DNA of 64,000 nt, taken from the NCBI GenBank assembly GCA_900545665.1, contig UQZU01000005.1, positions 1-64,000 on the forward strand. The letters are read 5' to 3'. Source of the DNA: an uncultured Collinsella sp. (lineage in GTDB: Bacteria > Actinomycetota > Coriobacteriia > Coriobacteriales > Coriobacteriaceae). Shown here piece after piece: positions 48,336 through 57,055 of this stretch. The notes under the pieces are model-generated. The model was not told where the DNA came from. It did not search any database and saw nothing but the letters and a program-made list of their open reading frames with translations. How positions within the stretch are numbered: the stretch's first letter is position 1; every line of letters starts with the position of its first letter. The position numbers were made by a program, and so were the translations under genes.

Positions 48336-50366
48336 TTAAGCATCAAGGAATCGTGCATCATGTGCGTGTTTTTCAATGTACTCGCGGCGATAGCCGACCT
48401 CGGAACCCATCAGCTCGCGCACGGCGCGGTCCGCCACCACGGCGTCTTCGATCGACACACGCTGCAGAATGCGGGTCTTTGGGTCCATCGTCGTCGAGGC
48501 GAGCTGCTTGGGGTCCATCTCGCCCAGGCCCTTGTAGCGCTGGACGGTATAGCCCTTGCGCTTTTTGGTGATCTTGCCGTCCTTGGCCTTGCCGTCCTCG
48601 TCGTTATCGTCGGGGTTCAGGCCCAGGCTCTGGATGGTGTCGCGCAGGATCTCGTCTTCGGGCTGGCGGCCGTTGGGATACACGTAGTGGATCTTGTTGC
48701 GCACCTTAATGCCAAAGATGGGCGGGCAGGCAACATAGACGTAGCCGGCATCGATCAGCGGACGCATGTACTTGTAGAAGAACGTCAGCAGCAGGATGCG
48801 GATATGCGCACCGTCGACGTCTGCATCGGTCATGATGATGATCTTGTGGTAGCGCGCCTTGGTGATATCGAAATCGCCGCCGTCGCCGGCACTCGTCGTG
48901 ACGCCGCAGCCGATCGCGGTAATCAGCGACTGGATGGTGTCACTCGAGAACGCGCGATGGTCACCAACGCGTTCGACGTTCAAAATCTTGCCGCGCAGGG
49001 GCAGAATCGCCTGGATGTCTCGGCGACGGCCGTCCTTGGCCGAACCGCCTGCCGAGTCGCCCTCTACGATGAAGAGCTCGGTCAGCTCGGCATCGCGCAC
49101 CGAGCAGTCGGCGAGCTTACCGGGCAGGGACGCCGTCTCGAGCAGGCTCTTGCGGCGGGTCGCCTCGCGCGCCTTGCGGGCGGCATTGCGCGCCTTGCAG
49201 GCCTGTTGCGCCTTCTTGACGATCTCGCGAGCGGGCTTGGGATGCTCCTCGAGGTAATCGACAAGGCCGTCGGTCACAATCTTGAGCGTGAGCGCGCGCA
49301 TATAGGAGCTGCCGAGCTTGGCCTTGGTCTGGCCCTCAAACTGCGGATCGGGCAGCTTGACCGAGATAACGGCCGAAAGGCCCTCGCGCACATCGTCGCC
49401 GGTCAGATTGGCGTCTTTTTCCTTGAGCAGGTTCTGCTTGCGCGCATAGTCGTTGATCACGCGGGTGAGCGCGGTGCGGAAGCCCTCAAGGTGCATGCCG
49501 CCCTCGGGGGTGTAGATGTCGTTGGCAAACGACATGACGTTCTCGCCGTAGCCGCTATTCCACTGCAGGGAAACCTCAACCTCGCCCATCTTGGCCACAG
49601 GTGCGTCCGGGTCCGATTTGCCCTCGATGTAGATAGGCTCCTTAAAGGCCTCGGGGACGTCCTTGCCCTCGTTAAGGAACTTGACGAAGTCGATGATGCC
49701 GCCCGCGTAGCAAAACTCCTCCACGTGGGGAGTAGACTCGCGCTCGTCAGTCAGCACGATTTTGAGGTTCTTATTGAGGAACGCCGTCTCCTGCAGACGG
49801 TTGTGCAGCGTATCGAAATCGTAAATGCAGGTCTCGAAGATCTCGTCGTCGGGCCAGAAGGTGACGGTGGTGCCCGTCGAATCCGAGGTGTCCACGACCT
49901 CCATCTTCTTGACGGTCTTGCCGCGCGAGAACTCCATCTCGTAGGTGTTGCCGTCGCGACGAACCTGAACGACCACGCGCTTGGACAGTGCGTTGACGAC
50001 GGAGATGCCAACGCCGTGCAGGCCGCCCGAGACCTTATAGGCCGAGTTATCGAACTTACCGCCGGCGTGCAAGATCGTCATGACGACCTCGAGCGTCGGG
50101 ATCTTTTTAACAGGGTGCTCGTCGACGGGGATGCCGCGCCCGTTGTCGACGACCGTGATGGAGTTGTCGGCGTGGACCGTCACCTGGATCTCGGTGCAGA
50201 AACCGGCCATGGCCTCGTCGACGGAGTTGTCAACGATCTCCCACACCAGGTGATGCAGACCGCTGGCGCTCGTCGAGCCGATATACATGCCCGGGCGCTT
50301 ACGAACGGCCTCGAGACCTTCGAGAATCTTAATCTCGCCGCCATCGTAATCGTTTTCGTTTGCCAC
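48336..50366 (-). CDS. gyrB: DNA gyrase subunit B
   Basis: A 676-residue GyrB starting from GTG with AAGGAGG 4 bases upstream. The GHKL ATPase domain shows EIVDNSVDEAMAGFC, DNGRGIPVDEH and GGLHGVGISVVNALS. The TOPRIM domain shows LFIVEGDSAGGSAKDGRRRDIQAILPLRGK and MTDADVDGAHIR. The C-terminal RYKGLGEMDPKQLASTTMDP follows. With GyrA it supercoils DNA. A terminator at 50416-50445 separates it from dciA, so gyrB-gyrA has its own promoter, not clearly visible in the short gap. Confidence 0.97.
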   Translation of the reverse strand: MANENDYDGGEIKILEGLEAVRKRPGMYIGSTSASGLHHLVWEIVDNSVDEAMAGFCTEIQVTVHADNSITVVDNGRGIPVDEHPVKKIPTLEVVMTILHAGGKFDNSAYKVSGGLHGVGISVVNALSKRVVVQVRRDGNTYEMEFSRGKTVKKMEVVDTSDSTGTTVTFWPDDEIFETCIYDFDTLHNRLQETAFLNKNLKIVLTDERESTPHVEEFCYAGGIIDFVKFLNEGKDVPEAFKEPIYIEGKSDPDAPVAKMGEVEVSLQWNSGYGENVMSFANDIYTPEGGMHLEGFRTALTRVINDYARKQNLLKEKDANLTGDDVREGLSAVISVKLPDPQFEGQTKAKLGSSYMRALTLKIVTDGLVDYLEEHPKPAREIVKKAQQACKARNAARKAREATRRKSLLETASLPGKLADCSVRDAELTELFIVEGDSAGGSAKDGRRRDIQAILPLRGKILNVERVGDHRAFSSDTIQSLITAIGCGVTTSAGDGGDFDITKARYHKIIIMTDADVDGAHIRILLLTFFYKYMRPLIDAGYVYVACPPIFGIKVRNKIHYVYPNGRQPEDEILRDTIQSLGLNPDDNDEDGKAKDGKITKKRKGYTVQRYKGLGEMDPKQLASTTMDPKTRILQRVSIEDAVVADRAVRELMGSEVGYRREYIEKHAHDARFLDA

Positions 50367-50415
50367 ACGTCCTCCTTCAGTCAAGAAAATGTGTACAGCC
50401 TTATTAGTTTATCGT

Positions 50416-50445
50416 AAAAAAATACCCTCGGGAACGAGGGTATTT
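50416..50445 (-). terminator. Terminator between dciA and gyrB
   Basis: On the minus strand, AAATACCCTCG and CGAGGGTATTT arms are followed by TTTT. It ends the dnaA-dnaN-recF-dciA transcript. Confidence 0.85.
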
Positions 50446-50471
50446 GGCTCTACAAGGCCACCAGATGCGAT

Positions 50472-51017
50472 TTAAGGCTCTTTTTTGCTTTGCACGCCCT
50501 TGGCCCACTCGGCACTGGCTCTCATGGCATTCTCGAGGGCCTCGCGCAGTTTTTGGTCTTCGATGGGTGCCACTTGGCGCTCAATCTCGGTGCGCTCGGC
50601 CTCACTTAGGTCGGCGTGCGGGGCCGGCGGGCGCAGGCGCTCCTTGGCGGCGGGCGGCGTGTGACCGGGTGCGGTGGTTTTGAACACCAGGCCGTCCACA
50701 TGCGCACCGGCGCGCTCCATGCGCGCGCGGATGATCTCACGCAACAGCGTCATTTCCTGCGTCCACGAGGGCGAATCGAGATATACCAGCAGCTCATTGG
50801 ACTCGGGCAGGTAGCGCAGACCCGTCACATGCCGCCCCTCGCGCGTGCCCGAGCACACCGCGTTCCACGCGCGATAGACCGCGCGCGACTCCTCGGCAGC
50901 CTCCATCTGCGCACGGCGCTCAGGCGTCACCGACGCCAGGATGCGCTGGCGCTCTGCGTTCAAAAACCCACTGAAGGCGACCGTCTCGCTCTCGCGCTCG
51001 CAATTAGCACGTCTCAC
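50472..51017 (-). CDS. dciA: DciA-type helicase-loading protein (DUF721)
   Basis: A 181-residue protein from a GTG start that overlaps the end of recF by 14 bases, consistent with translational coupling. Residues about 40-115 form the DUF721 domain (AVYRAWNAVCSG, LRYLPESNELLVYLDSPSWTQEMTLLREIIRARME, VDGLVFKT). A Pro/Glu-rich tail follows. DciA is the ancestral bacterial loader/partner of DnaB. The 3' position in the dnaA-dnaN-recF cluster is the standard actinobacterial place for this gene. Confidence 0.85.
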   Translation of the reverse strand: MRRANCERESETVAFSGFLNAERQRILASVTPERRAQMEAAEESRAVYRAWNAVCSGTREGRHVTGLRYLPESNELLVYLDSPSWTQEMTLLREIIRARMERAGAHVDGLVFKTTAPGHTPPAAKERLRPPAPHADLSEAERTEIERQVAPIEDQKLREALENAMRASAEWAKGVQSKKEP

Positions 51018-52110
51018 CCATGCTCACCACCTTGGCTCGATCAAGCAGGTCATCGGTAAAGTATCCCAGGTTGGTCGTGGTTATGACCGTTTGGATATCA
51101 TCGCCGATCAGCCGCAGAAAAGCACCGCGGCGCTCGCCGTCGAGCTCGCTCATCACGTCGTCCAAAAGCAGCAGTGGGGCGGTGCCCAGGACATCGCGAG
51201 CCACGGCCACCTCGGCCACCTTCCAGGACAGTACCAACGTTCGCTGCTGTCCTTGGCTGGCAAATGAACGAGCGGAGCGACCCGCCACGGTAAATTCAAT
51301 CTCGTCGCGATGCGGCCCCACCAACGTCACGCCGCGGCGAATTTCCTCGCCGGCGTGCTCATCAAGGGCGGCCAGCATGCGCTCGTACGCCCAGCCCTTC
51401 AGCTCTTCGCGATCCTCGGCCTGGGGCAAATCCCCCAGCGTGGACGCATAGGACACGTTGGCGGCTTCACCGGACGCCACTTGCCCGTAGGCAGTACGCA
51501 CATGGCCCGCCAGCCGGTCGAGCAGGGCCAACCGGTGCACGAGCAGGGCCGAGCCCGCGCGGGCAATCGAATCGTTCCACGCGCCGAGCATCTCGCGGCA
51601 GCACCAGGTCTCCTTGAGCAAGGCGTTACGCTGGGTCACGCAGCGCCCATAGGTGCTCGCAAGATCGGCATAGCGTGCGCTCAGTTGCATGCCAAAGTCA
51701 TCGAGGGCGGCGCGGCGCACGCTGGCGCCTCGCTTAACCATGTCCAGATGGTCGGGGCAAAACAGCACGCTCGGCAGAACCCCGCGCACACCGGCGGCAG
51801 AGCATCTCTTGCCGTTGCGGCTAAACGAGCGTTTACCGTCCTCCGCGCTCAATCCCATATCAAGTACGCGGCCGTCGCCCTCGAGCCTCAGCTCGATCTT
51901 GCACGAGCCCACGCCATCATGGACGAGCTCGGCTGCGGTCGGATGCCTAAACGAGGCGCCGCTCGTCAGCAGCTGCAGCGCCTCTATGAGATTGGTCTTT
52001 CCCGCCGCGTTGGGTCCCGCAAGTATCGTCACGCCCTCGTCCAGGGCAAGACGATAGTTATCGAAGCTGCGGTAGTGCGCGACGGAAAGATCGCGGGCGA
52101 ACATGGTCAT
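51004..52110 (-). CDS. recF: DNA replication and repair protein RecF
   Basis: A 368-residue SMC-like ATPase. Walker A is GPNAAGKTNLIEAL near residue 30, the signature is ASQGQQRTLVLSWK, and Walker B is PLLLLDDVMSELD. ATGs exist at 52110 and 52104; neither has a clear ribosome-binding site and the start lies 10 bases after dnaN, so coupling is likely. It helps load RecA at gaps. Its end overlaps dciA. Confidence 0.95.
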   Translation of the reverse strand: MTMFARDLSVAHYRSFDNYRLALDEGVTILAGPNAAGKTNLIEALQLLTSGASFRHPTAAELVHDGVGSCKIELRLEGDGRVLDMGLSAEDGKRSFSRNGKRCSAAGVRGVLPSVLFCPDHLDMVKRGASVRRAALDDFGMQLSARYADLASTYGRCVTQRNALLKETWCCREMLGAWNDSIARAGSALLVHRLALLDRLAGHVRTAYGQVASGEAANVSYASTLGDLPQAEDREELKGWAYERMLAALDEHAGEEIRRGVTLVGPHRDEIEFTVAGRSARSFASQGQQRTLVLSWKVAEVAVARDVLGTAPLLLLDDVMSELDGERRGAFLRLIGDDIQTVITTTNLGYFTDDLLDRAKVVSMGETC

Positions 52111-52120
52111 AGGGCGGTTG

Positions 52121-53224
52121 CTAGATGCGGACCGGCATGACCAGGTACAGGTAGTTGATCTTGTCGTAGGACTTGAAGATGCCCGCCTGCGAGTAGCTCT
52201 TGAGCTCCAGCGTGATCTCCTTCTCCTTGGACAGGGCATTGAGGCAGCCGAAGATGTAGTGGTAGTTGAAGGCGATGGTACCCGACTCGCCCTCGGCCTC
52301 GACATCGATCGTCTCCTGTGCAAGGTCCTGGTCATTGGAAATGGAGGACAGGCCCATCTGCCCGTTCTCGACATCGATCTCGAACTTGACGGCGGGGTTG
52401 GCGCTCGCGATAACGGCCACGCGCTTGAGGGCGGCGTTAAAGGCGGCGACGTCGATCTTGACGCTCGTCACGCACGAATCGGGGATGAGCTGCTTGTAGT
52501 TGGGGTACACGCCCTCGATGCGGCGCGACACGTAGGTGGTATTGCCGGCCTCGAAGACGACCTGGGTGTCGGTAGCCCCGATCATGATGGTCGCCTGGCT
52601 GGCCATGATGTTCAGCGCGTCGTTAAAGGCGTCGGCCGGAACGTTGAGCTCAAAGGAACCCTCGAGGGTCGAGGTCTCAACCTGCGTATCGCACACGGCC
52701 AAGCGGAAGGAATCGGTCGCCACCAGGCGCACGGTGTTGTTCTCGACCTTCATGTGCACGCCGCCCAGGATGGGGCGGGCCTTGTCGGTCGAGGTGACGC
52801 GCCATACGCGCCCGACCATCTCGGACAAGATATCGGTCGGCAGCTCCACGGCGCTCTCGATGGCATAGGCCGGAAACTCGGGGAAGTCATTGGCATCGAG
52901 CGTGTTCAGGCGGAACGAGCTCTTCTCGCAACCAATCAGCACCTGGCGCTCGGACAGCTCAAAGGTGACCGGGGCATCGGGGAGGGTCTTGGTGATATTG
53001 GAGAGCATCTTACAGGGGATAACCATCTCGCCCTCTTCTTCGACATGCGCCGCGATGCGATGACGGATCGAGATGGTGTAGTTAGAGGTCTGGAATTCCA
53101 AGATGCCGTCTTGCGCCTTGACGAGCACGCCCGACAGGATGGGAAGGGTGGATGCCGAAGCGACGCCCTTCATAACGACGCCGATGGCTTGTGTAAGCGA
53201 GCTCTGGCTGACGGTGAACTTCAT
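52121..53224 (-). CDS. dnaN: DNA polymerase III sliding clamp (beta)
   Basis: A 367-residue beta clamp with three repeated domains, starting MKFTVSQSSLTQAIGVVMKGV and ending LYLVMPVRI. AAAGG precedes the ATG. It lies 238 bases from dnaA; that gap holds TTTTCNACR-type motifs (53357-53365, 53439-53447) that may bind DnaA. Confidence 0.97.
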   Translation of the reverse strand: MKFTVSQSSLTQAIGVVMKGVASASTLPILSGVLVKAQDGILEFQTSNYTISIRHRIAAHVEEEGEMVIPCKMLSNITKTLPDAPVTFELSERQVLIGCEKSSFRLNTLDANDFPEFPAYAIESAVELPTDILSEMVGRVWRVTSTDKARPILGGVHMKVENNTVRLVATDSFRLAVCDTQVETSTLEGSFELNVPADAFNDALNIMASQATIMIGATDTQVVFEAGNTTYVSRRIEGVYPNYKQLIPDSCVTSVKIDVAAFNAALKRVAVIASANPAVKFEIDVENGQMGLSSISNDQDLAQETIDVEAEGESGTIAFNYHYIFGCLNALSKEKEITLELKSYSQAGIFKSYDKINYLYLVMPVRI

Positions 53225-53356
53225 CTTTTAATACCTTTCTATAGATATAAATATCTTAATAATAGTAATAGCACTGACGAAACTGTTGATTACTCCCAAA
53301 GACGCAGGTCATACCCAGAAAGAGAATCGACAGCAACCTGTGTGCAACGGCGGTGG

Positions 53357-53447
53357 TTTTCCACGTTCAAAACCTGCGCAAAACTTTTCATCACCGCGGG
53401 TTGGGTTTTAGACACCTTATGCCCGTGGTTTCGACAAGTTTTCAACA
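53357..53447. promoter_or_regulatory. DnaA-box-like motifs in the dnaA-dnaN gap
   Basis: TTTTCCACG (53357-53365) and TTTTCAACA (53439-53447) each match 7 of 9 bases of the TTATCCACA consensus. The latter, with following GG, matches motifs in the proposed oriC. Confidence 0.4.
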
Positions 53448-53462
53448 GGTGTCTCTATTTCC

Positions 53463-55187
53463 CTACGAGCGCAGTGTAATTTTATCGCGCAGCGACTTGA
53501 GGTCTTCGGTGACGGTGCGGTCTTCCTGGATCATCTTCTGGACCTTTTTGTAGCTCGTACTGACGGTCGAGTGGTTGCGGTTGCCAAATTCGGCGCCCAC
53601 CGCCGTGGTCGTCATCTCGCACATCTCGATGGCCAGGTAGATAGCGATATGGCGTGCTTTGGCGATATTGGCGTTGCGACGCGGGCCGATGAGCTCCTCG
53701 TGCGTCACGCCGTACTGCTCTTCGATGACGGACTGAACCGTTTGCACGTTGATCTTTTTGGCCGATGTGTCGAAGTACTGGCTGGCGATGGCGTCGATAT
53801 CGTCAAAGGTGAGCTCCCCGCCCTCGCGTTCGCGGTCGCCCGCCTCGCCGGCGCAGCGCTCGCAGAAGCTCTCGAGTTCGCGGATGTTGGTGCCCGAGAC
53901 CTCGGCCATGTGTTTAAAGTGCTCGTCGGTCAGGTGCCCGCCGTCGCCCCCGTAGGCCGCCAGCAGTGAGTCGTCGCCTGCCTCGGGAGCGGCGACGATG
54001 GTGTTCTCGTAATAGCGCTGCAAGATCTTGTATTTCATCTCGTAGCTGGGCTCTGCGACCAGGCAGAGCATGCCGGCGTTGAAGCGGCTGGTCAGACGCT
54101 CGTCCATGCTCAGGTCCTTGGGGGCGCGGTCTGCCGCGATGACGACCTTCTTGTTGTTGCGGATGAACTCGTCCATGAGCTGGAAAAAGTAGTCCACGCT
54201 CGCGCGCTTGCCGATGATGTTTTGGATGTCATCGATGATGAGCACGTCCACGCCGTGGTACGCCTGCATGATGGGGGCGTTGCTCTTCTTTTGACGGTCG
54301 AACTCGGTCATCAGGTCGTCCAGATATGCCTGGGAGTTGGCATACTTGACCTTGATCTCGGGCGACTTCTCGGCGAGCTCGTTTTTGATGGCGAGCAGCA
54401 GGTGCGTCTTGCCCAGGCCCGATTTGCCGTAGATGAACAGTGATGTACATGTGCCGCGCTCGTCCGCGAGGGCGGCAAACTTGAGTGCCGAGCGATAGGC
54501 ATGGCTGTTCTCGGGGCCGTAGACAAAGTTCTCAAAGGTAAATTTTGAGTTCGCGGCGAGCGGGGCTCCATCCGTATTCTGCTCGGCCGGCACGGTCGGT
54601 GTTGGCATGGGTGAAGCGGGGGTCGCAGCTTGCGTGGATTTAGTCGGCGCTCCGCCCTTCATCTGGTTCATCATGCGGCGAAAATCGTCGGCCGAGAGCG
54701 TGTTCTTGATTGCAATGCCCGAATCCGCGCCCGCCGCTGCGTCGTGAGCGATGGGCATGTGCGTGACGGGTGCGTTCGTTGACGTCACTGCCGCGGTCGG
54801 CAACGGCGCCATGGTTTCACGGGAAACATCGCTGTGCTGGTGCTCGATTGTCGGCACGTCGCCTGCGGAGGCCGGCACCGTCGGGGGAGTCGCGGGAGCC
54901 GCGGAGGGCGCCGTCGCGGCGGCGGATTCCGTCGCGACGCCTTGCGGTGCCACGATGTCGAGCGCAATCGGTGCAAAGGCGATTTCTTCCAGATAGGCCT
55001 CAATAGTTGGCTGATGCTTTTTGAGCTGCGCGATGGCAAAGCGCGAGGGGGCCTCGATCGTGAGCGTATCTTCGGTCAGGCTTATGGCGCGCGATTGCCC
55101 CAGCATGTTGATGAGGCGTGCATCTTGGCCGTCGCGCTGGCAAAAGGCGATGGCATCCCCCAGGATGATGCTTGCTTCCTCGTCCAC
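53463..55187 (-). CDS. dnaA: Chromosomal replication initiator DnaA
   Basis: A 574-residue DnaA from a GTG start with GGGAGAG upstream. Domain I is residues 1-85; a long Ala/Pro/Thr-rich domain II reaches about residue 230. The AAA+ domain shows YGKSGLGKTHLL, VLIIDDIQ and a sensor region. Domain IV carries the signature as FGNRNHSTVSTSYKKV, with Asn538 where most DnaAs have Asp (GGRDHxTV). Domain II also encodes a parS-like site at 54813-54828. It follows the GHKL gene by 15 bases and begins the initiation operon with dnaN, recF and dciA. Confidence 0.97.
   Translation of the reverse strand: MDEEASIILGDAIAFCQRDGQDARLINMLGQSRAISLTEDTLTIEAPSRFAIAQLKKHQPTIEAYLEEIAFAPIALDIVAPQGVATESAAATAPSAAPATPPTVPASAGDVPTIEHQHSDVSRETMAPLPTAAVTSTNAPVTHMPIAHDAAAGADSGIAIKNTLSADDFRRMMNQMKGGAPTKSTQAATPASPMPTPTVPAEQNTDGAPLAANSKFTFENFVYGPENSHAYRSALKFAALADERGTCTSLFIYGKSGLGKTHLLLAIKNELAEKSPEIKVKYANSQAYLDDLMTEFDRQKKSNAPIMQAYHGVDVLIIDDIQNIIGKRASVDYFFQLMDEFIRNNKKVVIAADRAPKDLSMDERLTSRFNAGMLCLVAEPSYEMKYKILQRYYENTIVAAPEAGDDSLLAAYGGDGGHLTDEHFKHMAEVSGTNIRELESFCERCAGEAGDREREGGELTFDDIDAIASQYFDTSAKKINVQTVQSVIEEQYGVTHEELIGPRRNANIAKARHIAIYLAIEMCEMTTTAVGAEFGNRNHSTVSTSYKKVQKMIQEDRTVTEDLKSLRDKITLRS
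54813..54828. promoter_or_regulatory. parS-like site inside dnaA
   Basis: GGTTTCACGGGAAACA differs from TGTTTCACGTGAAACA at two positions. It encodes VSRET in domain II of DnaA, where sequence constraint is low. Confidence 0.5.
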
Positions 55188-55202
55188 TGTCTCTCCCGTT
55201 CT

Positions 55203-56555
55203 TTAGCTCTGAGCTCGCACGCGGGCGGCGCCGAGTTCGGTCAGATGGTATTTCTGGCCATGCTTGATGACCAAGCCGGCCTGCGCCAAGTCATTGAGCG
55301 TGCGTGACCAAGTGGGGGCCGAGTTTCCAAACGCCCTCGCCAGATCGGTTGCACCGCACGCTTGATTTTGCGCTAGATAGCCCAGCGCGGCGTTGCCGCG
55401 ATCGCTTACGAACACGTCCGGTTGTGGCTGCGCATACTGATTTGCTGCATTAGGATACATCATTTGAGCTGCTGGTTGTTGAGAACTCTGCATCGGCGGC
55501 ATTTGCTGTTGAAAACTTTGAGGCCACTGTTGGTAAGGCTGCGGAGGCATCTGCTGGGCCCAAGGGTTGTACTGCTGCTGCGGCATCTGCTGGTACGGCT
55601 GCTGATATCCCTGCTGGTACTGCTGCGGGAACTGCTGGCCATACCCCAGTGGCGGCATCTGCTGATATGGATATCCCTGTTGGTACGGCTGATAGCCCAT
55701 TTGCTGGCCACCCGGTGCCCCCGTCGCCTGCTGCATTGCTGCTGCATCCTGATCCGCCAGCGGCATGGCCTCTGGCATGTTTGGCGGCATCGACATCGAT
55801 GTCGCCTGGGGCTCTTGTGTAGGAAGCATTCCGGGCTGCTGTATCTGCCCCACGGGGGGCTGCATCTGCTGCGTTGCCATGGGCTGCTGCGCAAAAGCTC
55901 CCGGCAGGGGATATGTGGGCTGCTCCGTCTCGGGCCGCACGGCAGCGCCGCGTCCGCCGGCGCGCTCGATTTCCTGCACGCGTTTAGGGTCCAGGCTTAC
56001 CGTAACCACGGTACCGCTACCCATGTTGTCCTCGATGGATACGGCACCGCCGGCGTTTTCCAAATACTCCTGCACCATGGGAAACCCTGCTCCGGTTCCA
56101 CGGATATAGCGCTTCATCTTGCTGTTTGCGCTGGTAACGCCAAAGTCGAAAGCGCGTTCCTTGTCGTCGATGCCGGGTCCTTGATCAGCAAAGCGGATGG
56201 TGTCTCCGCCGTCCAGAATCGAGATGATGGGCTCGGCAAAGTGTGCGTGGATAAAGTTTTCGACAATCTCGCGGATGACCATGAGCGAGATATGGCCACC
56301 TTGTTCTTTCATGCACTGGTAGACGGTGTTGGTAGTCTCTTCCAAATACGTGCGGACATCTTGCGGATCAATGACGATCACACGCGGTGTCGACAGCATG
56401 TCGTCATAGACGGCGATGCGCGCGGCGTACATGGCTTTTGGCGCCTGCGTGGTCGTCTGCTCGCCTTCCGCACGCTCTTCGCGCACGCCGGTGATGTGCT
56501 CGTTATCGGGTGCCGGGTCTCCGGAATCGACCATGGTGTAAAAGTCGTCAGACAT
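55203..56555 (-). CDS. GHKL ATPase with PQ-rich linker and winged helix, beside dnaA
   Basis: A 450-residue protein; the ATG at 56555 is preferred. An in-frame TTG at 56627 lacks a ribosome-binding site and would overlap repeat motifs, so the start is uncertain. Residues about 60-205 are a histidine-kinase-like ATPase fold: N box EIVENFIHAHF, G1 FADQGPGI, G2 RGTGAGFPMVQEYL. No phospho-acceptor domain is seen. A low-complexity Gln/Pro/Tyr/Met-rich linker (about 215-385, repeated QQPYQQMPQ) leads to a C-terminal winged helix (NAALGYLAQNQACGATDLARAFG, LAQAGLVIKHGQKYHLTELG). It ends 15 bases before dnaA and probably shares its transcript. A role in initiation control or signalling at the origin is inference. 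Confidence 0.8.
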   Translation of the reverse strand: MSDDFYTMVDSGDPAPDNEHITGVREERAEGEQTTTQAPKAMYAARIAVYDDMLSTPRVIVIDPQDVRTYLEETTNTVYQCMKEQGGHISLMVIREIVENFIHAHFAEPIISILDGGDTIRFADQGPGIDDKERAFDFGVTSANSKMKRYIRGTGAGFPMVQEYLENAGGAVSIEDNMGSGTVVTVSLDPKRVQEIERAGGRGAAVRPETEQPTYPLPGAFAQQPMATQQMQPPVGQIQQPGMLPTQEPQATSMSMPPNMPEAMPLADQDAAAMQQATGAPGGQQMGYQPYQQGYPYQQMPPLGYGQQFPQQYQQGYQQPYQQMPQQQYNPWAQQMPPQPYQQWPQSFQQQMPPMQSSQQPAAQMMYPNAANQYAQPQPDVFVSDRGNAALGYLAQNQACGATDLARAFGNSAPTWSRTLNDLAQAGLVIKHGQKYHLTELGAARVRAQS

Positions 56556-56900
56556 GCCGCTCGCAATCTTCCAAAAGGTTTCGAACAAATAGTAGCTCAC
56601 TGTGCAATGTTTCTCATCTTTCGACAACTTTTCAAAACCTGTTGAAAACTCTGGAAAACGGGCGAAAAGTTCTCAACATTGCCAACATGACCTGTTGAAA
56701 ACTCGATGAAATATCGTGAAAAGTTGCCATGCACCGCTAAATCGAACTCGGCTTATGGGGGAACCGTGTGAACTGCGCGACCTTTTACCTTTGATTTCTT
56801 GACATTTGAACATTGATTTCCCTACAATCTTCAAGCTCACGTGTCTATATCTGCGTCCGCGCTCCCGCGGACACTCGAAATGCAGCAGGAGGAACTTAAG
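56556..56900. other. oriC: Probable replication origin region (oriC)
   Basis: This gap separates divergent gene blocks at the coding-strand switch between dnaA and rpmH. It contains TGTTGAAAA at 56640-56648 and 56693-56701, TTCTCAACA at 56670-56678, several GAAAAGTT motifs, and an AT-rich segment at 56780-56830 that includes the rpmH promoter. Canonical TTATCCACA boxes are absent. Assignment rests on gene context and strand switch. Confidence 0.65.
56799..56828 (+). promoter_or_regulatory. rpmH promoter
   Basis: TTGACA (56799-56804) and TACAAT (56823-56828) with an 18-base spacer lie about 70 bases before the rpmH ATG. Confidence 0.8.
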
Positions 56901-57035
56901 ATGAAGCGTACGTATCAGCCTAATAAGCGTAAGCGTGCCAAGACCCATGGCTTCCGTGCCCGTATGGCCACTAAGGGTGGTCGTGCCGTGCTCGCCCGTC
57001 GTCGCGCCAAGGGCCGCAAGCGTCTCACTGTCTAG
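56901..57035 (+). CDS. rpmH: 50S ribosomal protein L34
   Basis: A 44-residue, highly basic L34 (MKRTYQPNKRKRAKTHGFRARM, ending KGRKRLTV). CAGGAGGAA precedes the ATG. It is the first gene to the right of the origin and leads into rnpA 20 bases later. Confidence 0.97.
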   Translation: MKRTYQPNKRKRAKTHGFRARMATKGGRAVLARRRAKGRKRLTV

Positions 57036-57055
57036 CAGCGATACACACATCTCGC

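Noticed and set aside
56556..56627. TTG start extending the GHKL protein by 24 residues
   Set aside because: No Shine-Dalgarno sequence, and the extension runs into the repeat motifs of the proposed oriC. Kept as an alternative only.
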